DNA of 64,000 bases from Anastrepha obliqua (GCF_027943255.1 NC_072893.1:122387784-122451783), one strand, 5' to 3'; shown: positions 23,690 through 33,849, numbered from the stretch's first letter. A program made the numbers and translations. Notes: a model not told the origin generated them from the sequence alone.

Positions 23690-24300
23690 GACGGACGTCC
23701 TATGCCCCAATAGGAATTAAAAGAAAAATATATTTTACTTCAAGGGTGCGTCTGAGCTGCTCAGCTTCTAACTGTGGGATGATCTCTACAGTAGCAACCC
23801 AATAGAAGCTGCCTACAGCGCCTAACTGTGGATGTGATATTCGGGCGTCATCAGAAGACATCCCACGGCCACCTTAAGTGCGGTATTCTGACAAGTCTTG
23901 CAGCTTCATCCACGAAGTCTGTTTGATTCCAGAAGCCCAAATTAATGCTACAAAGTTTAAAACCCAGCCAGTCCAGTAATTTAAAGCTGCTGCGCTCAAT
24001 AATTCTTTGTCCCAAATGTGGCTGTCTAGCGGTTTGAGAATTAGTTTTATTTTGTTCTTTGATTTTAAATGCGGTACGCTATGAGGAAGAGAACACAGGC
24101 TGTTGTTCCTTTTATAGGAGGTTAATATGCGAAAATAATATCAACGATTGTTGAGCTCAAATCGGATGTCGAATGCGCGTTTTATGGGGGGTAGAAGGTT
24201 CTGCTATATTCTTATTTAGTAACTTTAAGATAGCATAGCGTAACTACTTTTTTTGGATAAACCATATATCTCCGTACTCTATAGCTGCACGGTGGTTTTA
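23690..24300 (-). pseudogene. Decayed LINE reverse-transcriptase end
   Basis: On the minus strand near 23895-23840, QNTALKVAVGCLLMTPEYHIHS (quoted in two halves: QNTALKVAVGC, LLMTPEYHIHS) fits the thumb-region signature of Jockey/CR1-like reverse transcriptases (QNxALRTxxGCxxMTPxxHLH). Flanking sequence has several stops and frame changes and no RNase H could be read. Three copies of TTAGG at about 24370 to its right are not telomeric. The fragment is old and inactive. Confidence 0.6.
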
Positions 24301-25077
24301 ATCTGGGAAGAACAGCGACTGCAGACGAATGCCACTGCAGACGTCCATTTACGTCCCTATGTGGAGAATAATGTAGGTTAGGTTAGGTTAGCCAGGTCTA
24401 GCACAAAACACTGGATGTCTCTAAGGCCCATTGTAATAGCAACATTTGATTTCCATCCCCTAAGAAAGTAGATGAAACCACTTAGATCTTTTTAAGAAGA
24501 TACAATAATTAGTCCCGCCGGTAGACATTTTGCAAATTTCTCAGCTCTTCAAAAAAATAATCGCCGAGATACTGAGAATAACGCAAAAACGTCGAAGAAA
24601 CTGTGTAAGCCGAACAACGAGAGACTATTGATCACAATTGACTATTGAGATCACAGATATCTCATTTGGTCCAAGTTTCCTTGCGATGGATGCCGAGAAT
24701 GTTAGCGGCGAGCAAAAGTCTATTACAATAAAGACAATGCACCCGCGCACAAAACTACAGTGCAAGAAGCGGGCTTCGAATAATTCGGGCACCCTGCCTA
24801 TTCTCCAGAACTGGCTTCCAGTCGCGTTTATCTCTTTCCTCGGCCTAATGAACAGAGGCAGGAAATTAGATGGTGATAGCGGCTGCCGTAAAAGGATCTC
24901 GAGAGTTTTTTTTAAAGATATAAAAAGAATAAAAAAATAAAAGCGGTAGGAAAGAAGAACAAAATATATTGAAATTCGAGGAGTTAATGTAGAAAAATAA
25001 ATTTTTTTCAAAGAAATTAGTTTTGTATAAAATATTAGTTATCACTACTTTTTGATTGTACCTCGTGTATTAATATT

Positions 25078-25155
25078 GGCTCCGTACCCGAAAGGTTGGT
25101 ACGTAACTGACATTCGGAAGTGCCCGAGCTCGAATCTCCGGGCATGAAACACCAA
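25078..25155 (+). mobile_element. tRNA-headed SINE, copy C, 5' part
   Basis: The head GGCTCCGTACCCGAAAGGTT and B box GCTCGAATCTCC are followed by GGGCATGAAACACCAA. The element is cut here by a LINE tail and resumes at 25600. Confidence 0.8.
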
Positions 25156-25599
25156 GGCTAGGTTTGGTTGAAACGGTGTTTCTCAATAGACTCACTCAGG
25201 CTCATAGCCCATTGCGATTCCGCGTGGGAAACATGTCCCTATCTCTCGTAAAACCAATGTATACTTTTCAAATATTTCGAAAGGTCCGTGATTTCCAGAG
25301 TACTGAGATCTTCCAATTCATTAAAAAGTTGTCTGCTTAAAATGGTAAATCTAAGTCCGGATAGAGCGGAACAATGACACCGAAGGTGTGAGATCGACGG
25401 GCGATTCTGCAGGTGGTTTCTTTATACTTTCTTTTGTTCGCTGCTCCTAGAATTTCCTCAAAAATAATTCGCTTAGCAGTCAGTAAGAGTATGCCTATGT
25501 CATTAGCTGTGAACTCATCAGTCAACTTAGTGCCGAGTCGCCCTATTTTCTCAGCCCTACAGAATGTCAGAATGACCAGGAACCCATGATACCATGTTT
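25156..25599 (-). mobile_element. LINE 3' end inserted in SINE copy C
   Basis: TGAAACACCAA is duplicated at 25145-25155 and 25600-25610, an 11-bp target duplication. Read right to left the insert starts at the RNase H motif (WVPGHSDI spread over two frames), then LGTKLTDEF, IIFEEILGAANKRK, ETTCRIAR and, in another frame, LFNELEDLSTLEITDLSKYL before the stop. Its last part is homologous to 4440-4860. There is no poly(A) run at its 3' end, unlike the LINE in copy A. Truncated and frame-broken. Confidence 0.85.
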
Positions 25600-25793
25600 T
25601 GAAACACCAAATGACAGGCCATATTTTTATAACAGCGTTCGTCCCTCAGCAGGCAATGGCAATCCTGCAGGTGTATTTCTGCCATGAAAAAGCTCTAAGT
25701 AAAAAACCATGTGCCGTTCGAAGTCGGACCACAAACAGGTGGAGGAACTCGGCCAAACACCCAATAAAGAGTGTAAGCGCCCATTAATATATA
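25600..25793 (+). mobile_element. SINE copy C, 3' part with full tail
   Basis: The body GCAGGCAATGGCAA and TTTCTGCCATGAAAAAGCTC is followed by the longest tail in the window: CGTTCGAAGTCGGACC, GGAGGAACTCGGCCAAACAC and a TATATA end at 25788-25793. The tail pieces recur inverted at 44380-44421 and 52560-52735. Confidence 0.8.
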
Positions 25794-25956
25794 CAGTGAA
25801 ACCTCTCTTCAACGAAAACTACCGTTAATCAACTTTTCTCCGTCCAAGCCGGTGTCCACTCTATAAGAGTGTAACTTCTTTCGATGCGCAAGATTTGGTA
25901 TAGAAAAAATATTCGCTCAAAGGAGGTGGGCGGGTAATAGAGCAGAGGTTACACTG
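25794..25956. mobile_element. pogo/Tigger-like MITE, 163 bp
   Basis: CAGTGAAACCTCT at the left and its inverse (CAGTGTAACCTCT read from the right end) are flanked by TA at 25792-25793 and 25957-25958. CAGT tips with TA duplication are typical of the pogo group. It sits exactly at the AT-rich end of SINE copy C. No coding capacity. Confidence 0.72.
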
Positions 25957-25959
25957 TAC

Positions 25960-27380
25960 TTCTATATGAAATGAATACTAAAAGTCTTTCAAACACTATA
26001 AGAAAGTATTTTATCAGCAACTTCCTGTAGCCTGTACAAAAACGCTTAGAAAAAAACAATAAACATCTAAAGCTTTTTCGAATTACAAATTTTCACCCAC
26101 TTCATCTCTTACTCTCATGTCTTCCGCGGAGTTTCCAAAGTATTACCAAATCAATTAATTTTTTTTTCTAAAAAAAGTATACAAAAAGCGGATAATACAA
26201 ATACACATTTCGCGCTTAAGCAAAACCTAAGTAAAGGAAGCATGCACGCATTCTGCATCCATCTCCATTTGGAGTTGACTGCCCCGCTCCCCATTGAAGG
26301 GCAACTAAGAAGATGAATGTATCCAAATGCATGGACTGACAACTAATCCGACAAGCAACAACTAACTGGCAGGCGATCCAAGTAGGGAGGGAAGTTATGT
26401 TAAGAGCAAAGCAACCCTTACCAACACTTGCACATAGACTAATTTTTGAATGAATAAAAGAAAAAAACACGAAATAATACGAACTTTGCGTGCAAAGACA
26501 TTGGCGTGCAATTTTACTACTTTTTTTTGTACTACTAGAAGTTTTTCTTCAATTCCTCTACTTGCACTTTTCCACTTCGCTATCTTTTGCGGCAGTCAGT
26601 GAAGTCATTAGCTGCTTTTTTTCGTTTTTTTCTATTTTTTTGCTTGCACTGTTTCTACTTTTTCCATTGTATCTTTTTATTTTTCACATTCTTTCACTAC
26701 TTTGATACTCTTTTTAACAGTAGTTTATCATATCTGCTCGCACATACACACACACACACACACAATGTCCCTTTATGTGCACACGCATTGACTGCCGGAA
26801 CTGTCATTGACATTGCTCGCTCGTTAAGCGGCCGACATATTTGTTTTGCTCTTAAATTGTCCATCCTTTCAATTTCGGAAAGAATGAACTATTCGTCAAA
26901 AAAACTCGCTGCGTACAAATTTCTTCAGTCAAGCAAAACTTGGAATAGCTATATAATTTTTTATGTCTCTATAATCGTTGCTTGTTTTTGTTCCTGTCAA
27001 ATGATTCATGCTACACGCATGGCGCCTAAAAGTTGACTCAATAGTCGCGGAGGTGATTGCCTTTTCTGGAAATCTTGGAAAGGGAAATTTCGTATACAAC
27101 TCATCCACCAAATAAGACTTGAAGGTAAAAAAACGAGTGGCACTGAGTCATAGTTTTTTCGCAAATTTTCTTATGGCTTAAGGTCCATCCTGAATTCCAG
27201 AAAAGTTGTTGCATAGTGGAAAGTACGGTTGAATACTTCAGGGAGAGTCGTAGAAGACTTCGTCGTTAAAGATCTGAATATTCTAATTAATAGAGAGGCT
27301 TATGTTGGTGCTTCTTCTAAATTTTTTTTAAATTTTTCCTTCTCCATTTTTCTGCAATTTAAGGCCACCCCTAATGACCA
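25960..27380. other. No gene; contains a (CA)n run
   Basis: ACACACACAC at 26746-26764. The plus open frame 26587-27036 has no motif and crosses this microsatellite, so I treat it as chance. Confidence 0.45.
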
Positions 27381-27387
27381 AAAGATT

Positions 27388-27630
27388 TTATAAGAAGTTT
27401 TTCATAATAAAAGTAATAGATGAATCAATCTTCCTTGTTTCACTTGTTTTCTTTTTCACCACTTGAGAGCATGGGGCCCCTGCAAGTCTTTTCCATCTGA
27501 CTCGGTTCCGGGCAACTATTTTTGCAGCGCTACACGTTGTATTGCCTGTGCAAGTTGGTGGAATGTTGATCTTCTCCAAGTGTTTTTTGGGCGACCGCGA
27601 CTTCTGCTTCCTTGTAGGTTTGTTTAACAT
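27388..27630 (-). pseudogene. LINE carboxyl-end fragment
   Basis: The minus frame contains RKQKSRSPKKHLEK and, near the end, ARNRVRWKRLAGAPCSQVV. These resemble the K-R-G-R-P-K...W and A-R-D-R-x-x-W-R-x-L-V-x-A-x-C carboxyl tails of RTE/CR1-like LINEs. Only this tail is left. A TAGATAGGTTAGTTAGG stretch follows at about 27805, outside the frame. Confidence 0.42.
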
Positions 27631-28199
27631 GTTTTTGATAGTCCCACAACTGCTTATGGGCTTCCGCTCAATGGAGGAAGGAAAAAGGAATAATCACACT
27701 CTGAAAAAAAGAATAATCACAATGAAGGAAAAATAATAATCTCACTCATGATAGGGCTCTGACTGACTTCTAGAAATTAAAACTTAAACGTGGCGTAGAT
27801 TAGATAGGTTAGTTAGGTAGTTAGATGAGCTGCTTTTTAATAAACTGTTTACTCTGTGACCCCAAACGCCTATTGTGATGCTCAGGGAACTTACTTGTAA
27901 GAATCTACGCAGACTTCCTGATTTGCTGGCAGCTCATTGCAGGCTACGGAACTATCATAGCAAGATGTAATCTGTTAAAGAGGCGGACTAAAATTTGTGG
28001 GTTGGCTGAAAAAGTTTCAGAGCATATCTGATGTGGTTCGTGATATAATTTATAGACTCGCATATCTTGGAGAACGACTATTGTATCCAAACAAACTCTT
28101 AAACACTGGAGACTACTCCTGCCTATATAAAATTTGAAAATTAAACTCTGAGTTAATCCTGAATAAGTTGTCTTACTTGAATGAAATCTATTACTAGCA

Positions 28200-28734
28200 C
28201 AAGTTCTCCTACTTGCAGCAGGGCAGCTGAGAAGAAGGTGCTAAGATGATTCCACCTCATCCTCCAGACAGTTTCTGCAGAAAGGACATGAAACAATCCC
28301 ATGTCTCCCCGCATGGACACCTAACGGCCCTTTTCCCGTAAGGAGACCTACCAAATTTGAGAGCTGAAGCTTTGTTAGCGTTAGAAGTTCCCTCGAGCGT
28401 CTCCAATCTACCCGTAGCTCGAAACATATCGCGACTTTGCACATTTGCGCAACGCTTGCTAAGTTGACGAAAAGCCCATCTTTCCAGGAGTAGATCACAA
28501 GTTCTCAAGGAAACCCCAATTCTCTCGTTTTGCAATGAAATCGTTTCCAGGGTCCGCTATCTAGCCAACTTCATTTCCATTTATGCTGCTGTAGTCGGGA
28601 ACCCAAGCGAGCCAAAGTACTCGGATCCAATCGAGAGAGAAGTCAGGCATTTTCCGACTAATTTCGAACGCACAAACAACGCGCCCAAGGCCCGAATTAC
28701 CGCTTGGCTATCGGGGAAGGTATTTACGTTCTTT
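28200..28734 (-). pseudogene. RNase H LINE 3' end, cut by a DNA element
   Basis: Minus-strand frames read KNVNTFPDSQAVIRALGAL (the SDSQAAI motif of RNase H), then RRSRELLTLTKLQLSNLVGLL, and CRNCLEDEVESS (cysteine tail) ending near 28241. The DNA upstream in the element reappears at 30321-30420 on the far side of a 1.59-kb insertion. Frames and one motif residue are damaged. Same general LINE type as at 4.4-5.1 kb. Confidence 0.74.
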
Positions 28735-29236
28735 GGGGGCGTCCATAAATTACGTGAGATGTTTAAGGGGGAAGGGGGTCGAGTCAAATCTCATCTAATC
28801 TTACGTTGGAGAGAGGGGGGTCTCGGCAAATATCACGCAATTTTTTTTCTGATTGAAACAAAAAAAATTATACTATTTTGGTCCAATATCCAGATTGAAC
28901 ATGCTTAAGATTTAATCTTAAGCGTAATCGTAGTATGATTAAGATCATTCACTAATTCGTTCGAAAGAAAATAATTTCATTCATACTTCGATGTTATATG
29001 TACATTACTACCGTCAAACCACCATATTTGTTTTATACCAAATAGCTCAATTTAATCTGAATTTACGGTACAGTGTAGCCCGTCGTTTGTTTTCGCGCCA
29101 CTATCAGCCGAACGCGCGAATCAATGAACAAGAGCGTACGAGCTGAGTGGCAGCGACACACGGACAGGTTCCAACCTTCTTTGTTTATTCTTGTAAATGT
29201 TTTACTCGACTCAGTTCATGCTCTTACTAATTTAAA

Positions 29237-29421
29237 ATGAGTTATCAAGATTTTTATAACGCATACGTCAAAAGATACGTCTATAAGGCGAAGAAGTCCT
29301 GCCACGACGATGTGATAAAATTATGAAGAAGAGTTAATACATCACATTAAACATGAGATTGAACGGCTTCTCAGGGAATCCACTGAGAGAAAAGTTCGGT
29401 CTACTTTAGCATTCCATCAAA
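29237..29421 (+). pseudogene. First coding segment of the unassigned element
   Basis: An ATG at 29237 opens MSYQDFYNAYVKRYVYKAKK, then SCHDDVIK and a stop at 29324. With a one-base shift it continues YEEELIHHIKHEIERLLRE, STERKVRSTLAFHQK up to CAAAAG|GTAGCT, which could be a splice donor. The segment is charged and helical, the kind of sequence found at the amino end of a DNA-binding protein. I know no homologue. Its position, 500 bp inside the left end, is where a transposase gene would start. Confidence 0.45.
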
Positions 29422-29602
29422 AGGTAGCTTAAATATATATTTTTTTAAGAAAATACTTTTTTTTATATAAAGTTTATTGTTACAATTAATAGCATAAAAA
29501 AAAACTGAAACAGTGAAATTCTTGATAAAATATGCTAAAATCAAAACTACAAAATATTAGCGCGGTCATTTCCTTCACTGTTTTCACATAATTCAAAATC
29601 AG

Positions 29603-29764
29603 CTTCTTGTGATCAGCGATGATGTGGATGAAGCTATGTCGAACACTACACCATCTAACGTACGTCCCACTCCAGCACAAGATACTATGAAGAAACAGAT
29701 TGCTAAGCTGCATATGGAGCTTGACCTAAGTGCTGCAGCGCACGCCGGAGTGATCTGCATATGA
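29603..29764 (+). pseudogene. Middle coding-like segment of the unassigned element
   Basis: The frame reads ISDDVDEAMSNTTPSNVRPT, then DTMKKQIAKLHMELDLSAAA before a stop at 29762. Acidic residues and a short amphipathic stretch are the only features. It could be a second exon. No catalytic motif is visible. Confidence 0.3.
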
Positions 29765-29850
29765 TTCTTCACGACCGTTTTCTGCCACCTCCATACCCCT
29801 ATCACTCAGGTTGATGGACGTTTGACAATTTCCGACTTTAAAGAACATGA

Positions 29851-30045
29851 CGGAAAGTCATTCGCTCCATTTCGAATACGCCTACCGATTCAACCGCTGA
29901 ATGCCTTCATCAGCACCCTTATGATCTCTATTGCCCATGCGGTATTTACTTCGCATCTATCACAAGAGCTGCAGAGCACAGGCGAGCAGCTCACATTGCA
30001 CCAGCTAAGCAAGCGATCCTCACGGATTGTCACAAGACGAGCTAA
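29851..30045 (+). pseudogene. Zinc-finger-like carboxyl segment of the unassigned element
   Basis: In the frame ending with the stop at 30043-30045 I read HQHPYDLYCPCGIYFASITR, then AAEHRRAAH. This resembles a C2H2 finger (C, C-G-x-Y-F, H-R-R-x-x-H) with a shortened C-x-C spacing. A longer overlapping frame (29822-30235) has no motif, so I prefer this one. A terminal zinc finger would fit a transposon-encoded DNA-binding protein. Confidence 0.4.
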
Positions 30046-30320
30046 TGAGTTACTGTGTGCAAGCGTCAACGGCTTAGAGTGGCTAGATCAGAACGAAGTT
30101 GAAGGAGCAGATGATTTTACTGAAAATCATATGGACATGTTTTCTCTTTTTACAATAACAATCCAACGCGTTTACATAAGAAACCCACATTTTGAAAAAT
30201 CTCACGTGAGATTGGGGGATGGGGGAGGGGGTTGAATAAAATCTCACGACATCTCACTAGGGGGGGAGGGAGGTATAGAAAATTAAAAAAAAACACCTCA
30301 CGTAATTTATGGACGCCCCC

Positions 30321-30420
30321 TATACAACTGCTTTGCTCTCGTCCGGCAAGGATTTAGACATCTGGGCTCTCACTTTTTTGCTACACCTGCCGATATTGCA
30401 GGAATATAACACACACCTGA
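30321..30420 (-). pseudogene. LINE sequence on the far side of the TIR element
   Basis: The minus strand reads SLPDESKAVVY up to the junction, where the RNase H region beginning NTFPDSQAV continues at 28734 and below. It is the upstream half of the split LINE fragment. Confidence 0.5.
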
Positions 30421-30549
30421 AGAAATCATTAGTAGCTTGAAGTGGTTATTACGAACGCTATTAGCCACTCTTGGTCGCCATCCTCTAATCCAAAGCCCCT
30501 TCTTCCTTTTTCCACCTGTTTGATTATTTCCCTTCTGTTGACTCTCCCT

Positions 30550-31140
30550 TGAAGAAATATTCAGGAAGCAAAATCTTGGTAAAAGTAGCAAACTTAGGAA
30601 CACAAAACATCTTGAGAGAAAACACCCCCAAAGGAAACAACGCCAAGAAGAAAAACTTCGAAAAAGAGAAAAATCAAGTAAAAAAAGCTATCTCAGGAAC
30701 AGAAAACTTAGTAGAAGAAAACCTCTTATTGAAAAAACAACCTCAGAAAGAAAAAAATGGTAAAAATAAAGTCAAGTAGAAGAAAGAATCTCAGGGAGAA
30801 AACACTTAGAAGAAAAATAGAGGAGGAAAAAATTATTAGAAGAAGAAACATTGTAGAAGAAAAACCGTACTAAAAAACCACCTCAGGAAGCGAAATTCTC
30901 ATCGAATAACCAATCTCAGGAATACAAAACCATGTGAGGGAAATAAGTTCAGAAGGGAAGACATCGTAGAAGAACGCTCTTAACTCTTAGTAGAACAAAC
31001 AGCTTCGCAGAATAAAACTAATAGAGAGAAAAATTTTAGGAAGAAATCTCATTGGAGCTGAAAAGAAGAAGAAAATACTTCTAAGAGAAAAGAACGAAAA
31101 GAAGAAAAAATGCCAGTCTAACGGTTAGACGCGATAGAAG
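30550..31140. repeat. Degenerate purine-rich repeat, left block
   Basis: Variants of ACCTCAGGAAG and AGTAGAAGAAA recur irregularly (for example 30731, 30788, 30879, 30914) in very A/G-rich DNA. The same words fill 32400-32720. The open frame at 30549-30779 is repeat-derived. Confidence 0.55.
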
Positions 31141-31261
31141 TGAAACCTTCCGTAAAACAAACTGAGAGAGAATGAGACGAAAGCAGCATTAGGGGCGGGA
31201 TAATTATAGGTTCATTATAATATTGCTATAAAGTTCATATTTTATTTTCTTCATTTTATTA

Positions 31262-31681
31262 TTATTCATCCTCAATGTTTTCAATTTCAACAAATGAGGC
31301 GAGTGGCTTATGATAGCTAAAATATGATACAAATGCTTTGGCTTCGATGTTGTCAACATATCTTTGAAATACCGCGTCAATTGTTGTTTTTGATGGTGTT
31401 GTCGATTCAGTGCGATTGTTACACATTTTTAAATTGAATGTTGTATTGAGAAAGTCAATTAAAGGAACTGCTGTGTCCAATGCAAAATCTACGTTAAAAT
31501 CGCCACTTAAAATCATTGGAACTTTATTGTAATCTTTTCTAAGTATCCGCGATACTTCTGGTGTATACTTTATTAAATTTTCGTGAATGAATTCCGTGAT
31601 GCTATTTATTGATTTTTTTTTCTGTCGATATTCACGACACTTTTCGGCATAATTGCGGTAAATATTTAAAAATGAAAATAT
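31262..31681 (-). pseudogene. Endonuclease-fold (EEP/APE-like) protein fragment
   Basis: The minus frame is open from about 31681 and reads SINSITEFIHENLIKYTPEV, then VPMILSGDFNVDF, PLIDFLNTTFNLKM, RTESTTPSKTTIDAVF and VSYFSYHKPLASFVE, stop at 31262. GDFNVDF matches the G-D-F-N core of the exonuclease-endonuclease-phosphatase fold, T-T-I-D-A-V-F the second conserved block, and S-Y-H-K-P the histidine block (usually S-D-H). The frame has no stops over 140 codons, unlike its neighbours. No reverse transcriptase or other partner is seen nearby. It lacks the first block (usually around a Q-N or E residue), so it is a partial domain from a transposon, possibly a LINE or an endonuclease-carrying Helitron relative. 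Confidence 0.6.
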
Positions 31682-31970
31682 TTACGAATATAAAAATACA
31701 CACGCGGTTGCTATTATGAGCGTCCCCAGCAAAACCTGCGTGACCGAAACTCTAACACAATTACATTTTTTTGAATGTTACAAACACATATGCACGCAGG
31801 TTTTGCCGGGGCGTGACCGAAACTCTAACACAATTACACATATGCACTCGTATTTGTTTGAAAATCGACTTTTTTTTTTGGTTCTCCGTCACCTTTGGAA
31901 AATGTGTAAACAGTAAGCAAACTTTATTCAAATATTTTCCCTCATTTTTGCATCAGTAAAATTAAACAAA

Positions 31971-32155
31971 CGCCGTAGCCGAATGGGTTGGTGCATGACT
32001 ACTATTCAGAATTCACAGAGAGAACGTCAGTTCAAATCTCGGTGAAAACACCAAAATTAAGGAAAACTATTTTTCTAATAGCGCTCACCCCTCAGCAGGC
32101 AATGGCAAAACACCGAGTGTATTTCTGCCATGAAAAAAAGCTCCTCATAAACATA
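31971..32155 (+). mobile_element. tRNA-headed SINE, copy D
   Basis: CGCCGTAGCCGAATGGGTTG (A box), GTTCAAATCTC (B box), AACACCAAAATTAAGGAAAA, CAGCAGGCAATGGCAAAACA and TTTCTGCCATGAAAAA appear in order. This is the best preserved uninterrupted copy. It ends in an (AAAT/AAATA)n tail that runs into an oppositely oriented tRNA-like sequence. Confidence 0.88.
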
Positions 32156-32196
32156 TCATAAAATAAAATAAAATAACTGTATAAAAAAAATTTTTT

Positions 32197-32262
32197 TCTT
32201 GTGATTCGAACCAAGGATTTTGGATCGGAAGCTCACATTGCTAGTCGCTCGGCTACGGCGCC
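32197..32262 (-). mobile_element. tRNA-like head of a second SINE or tRNA pseudogene
   Basis: On the minus strand GGCGCCGTAGCCGAGCGAC carries an A box and CTTGGTTCGAATCACAAG a B box with a T-stem-like pairing. The 5' GGCGCCG has no partner at the 3' side, where poly-A begins, so the acceptor stem is absent. It is thus a pseudogene or the head of a short SINE with an A-rich tail. Confidence 0.55.
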
Positions 32263-32399
32263 ATGCTGTCGGCGCTGGCCTAAAAGTTGTTTAGTTCGTC
32301 GCTAAGTTTATATCAACATATAATATAACGCTTCGTAGCCAAAAGGGTCGCTTTTTTCGTTTCACTTTTTCTCAAATCACTCCCAACGATTCTAAAAAA

Positions 32400-32720
32400 G
32401 TTTTCACTTCAAAAACATAGTAGAAAAAACCACCTCAGGAAGAAAAATTCTTGTAGGAGAAAGTCATAAAAATAGGAATAGAAAAAAAGCCGTGTGCCAG
32501 AAATAACTTAAGCAGGAATTTTCCTTAAGTAGAAGAACTTAAGTAGAAGAAAGAACCTCGAAGAAAAAACTAATAGAGAAAAATATTGTAGGCAGAAAAA
32601 AAATCATGAAAAGAAAAAGAAAATACTACCAAAAGAAAAACACCAAAGCAGAAAAAGACCTAGTAAAAGAGACCACCTCAGAAGAAAAAGTCTATTAGAC
32701 ACAGAACTTCAGGATGAATA
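32400..32720. repeat. Degenerate purine-rich repeat, right block
   Basis: ACCACCTCAGGAAGAAAAATT (in parts), AAGTAGAAGAA and GACCACCTCAGAAGA recur, as in 30550-31140. The two blocks are separated by the endonuclease fragment and the two tRNA-like sequences. Confidence 0.55.
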
Positions 32721-33067
32721 AACGTCGTAGGAAACCAAAGGCTTAGAACCTTGAAGTAATGCTACTGAACGCTTCTGTCTACTTGGCCAACATAACTGGT
32801 CTTCTTGGCCACTTTGGTAGGGAAACTTCTACACCTGGTAGACATAATTCTCCCAGAGTGATATTGCTATCTCATAGAGCTATTCATAGTATGGGGTTTC
32901 TTCCAACAAAACACAGTAGTATCTTAACCTAACGGAGTACCAGAAAAGCCTGGAAATGTCTATGGTTACTCGATTGACTATGGTAGCGTAACTCAGACTA
33001 AGCAGGTCTGAAAATAGTTTCCGTACAAGAAACGACATTAATAATAAAAAAGAAGTACCCATATAAT

Positions 33068-33150
33068 GCACAGCCGGGGCTCTGTCTTCTTTTCTTCTAA
33101 AAACTAATAAAAAAGGAGTATATCCTGTGCAATTAAAACATTTCATCACA
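33068..33150 (-). pseudogene. Possible LTR-retrotransposon integrase scrap
   Basis: Within a minus open frame (33413-32880), CTGYTPFLLVFRRKEDRAP resembles the T-G-x-T/S-P-F-x-L-x-F-G-R-x-P motif near the end of Gypsy-type integrases. The sequence on either side has no further similarity that I can see. A short motif match only. Confidence 0.3.
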
Positions 33151-33849
33151 AAGCAGCCAACAGACTCGTTTTCTGCACGTCCGTGCGACATGAGTAATAA
33201 TTTCGACTTTTTTATGTTTACTGCCACCACTACCGCTTGTACATACAAGTAATTTTCGCACTTTTTACCACTTAAACTGTGATTACTTTTGCTCGTGCTA
33301 TGCTTACGCCTTCTGCTGGATGTGTCATCACGGAACGTACGAGCCACAAAAATGCACCAAAGCCAGACGTCGAGACTCAGTGGCAGCCAAGTGGCGATTT
33401 GTGAACTTGGCACACAGCAGCCCGCCTGTAGTATGCATGTATTGGCTTTTTATGAATACGTCAGTGGTATGGTGTGGGTGAACGGAAAGTGTATTGCATA
33501 CTTTTGATTTGATACTCGTATTAATAGTAATTGAGCTCAGCTATGGATAAAATTTGTTTCCAGCATTTCTTGCTGAGTGGATTCAATGAAAGGTAGCAGT
33601 GGGATCCTCGAAGTGAGAGAATATTAGTTATAGGCAGACTTCTCTTGAAGCGAATTCCCTTGAATTTCTTTAAAACTGACTGCCTTCATTCACAGTCTAG
33701 AACTAGCTCTGGACTTGTTATAGACTCAAATAGATTTAAGGAAATAAATAATAACTGCCAATAATTAAAAAAACTGGTTCAAGACTTTAAGGCAACTAAA
33801 CTCGCTATCAAAAGAAGCGGCCTGTTTAAGATTCAGAGTTCAAAGTAAA

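Larger units (their letters stand above)
28735..30320. mobile_element. Unassigned TIR element, 1,586 bp, inserted in a LINE
   Basis: Both ends start GGGGGCGTCCATAAATTACG and the match continues to GTGAG, then subterminal G-rich blocks (TGGGGGAGGGG-like) occur on both sides. Flanks are TTT on the left and TAT on the right, so a target duplication is unclear. It interrupts RNase H sequence of a minus-strand LINE. Coding-like pieces on the plus strand are described separately. I cannot name the superfamily: size and TIRs suggest a near-complete cut-and-paste element rather than a MITE. Confidence 0.8.

Noticed and set aside
24371..24389. TTAGG repeats as a telomere
   Set aside because: Only three copies, beside LINE debris; flies generally lack TTAGG telomeres.
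26587..27036. 149-codon plus-strand open frame
   Set aside because: Crosses a (CA)n tract (HTHTHTH) and T-rich DNA; no motif.
29822..30235. 137-codon plus-strand frame in the unassigned element
   Set aside because: A shorter frame over the same DNA (29851-30045) contains a zinc-finger-like motif and is more plausible; the long frame ends in poly-G translated as glycines.
32197..32262. Functional tRNA gene
   Set aside because: A and B boxes are present but the 5' GGCGCCG has no complementary 3' strand.
32880..33413. 177-codon minus-strand open frame as a host gene
   Set aside because: Only a short integrase-like motif is recognisable; the rest has no conserved feature, so I listed only the motif.
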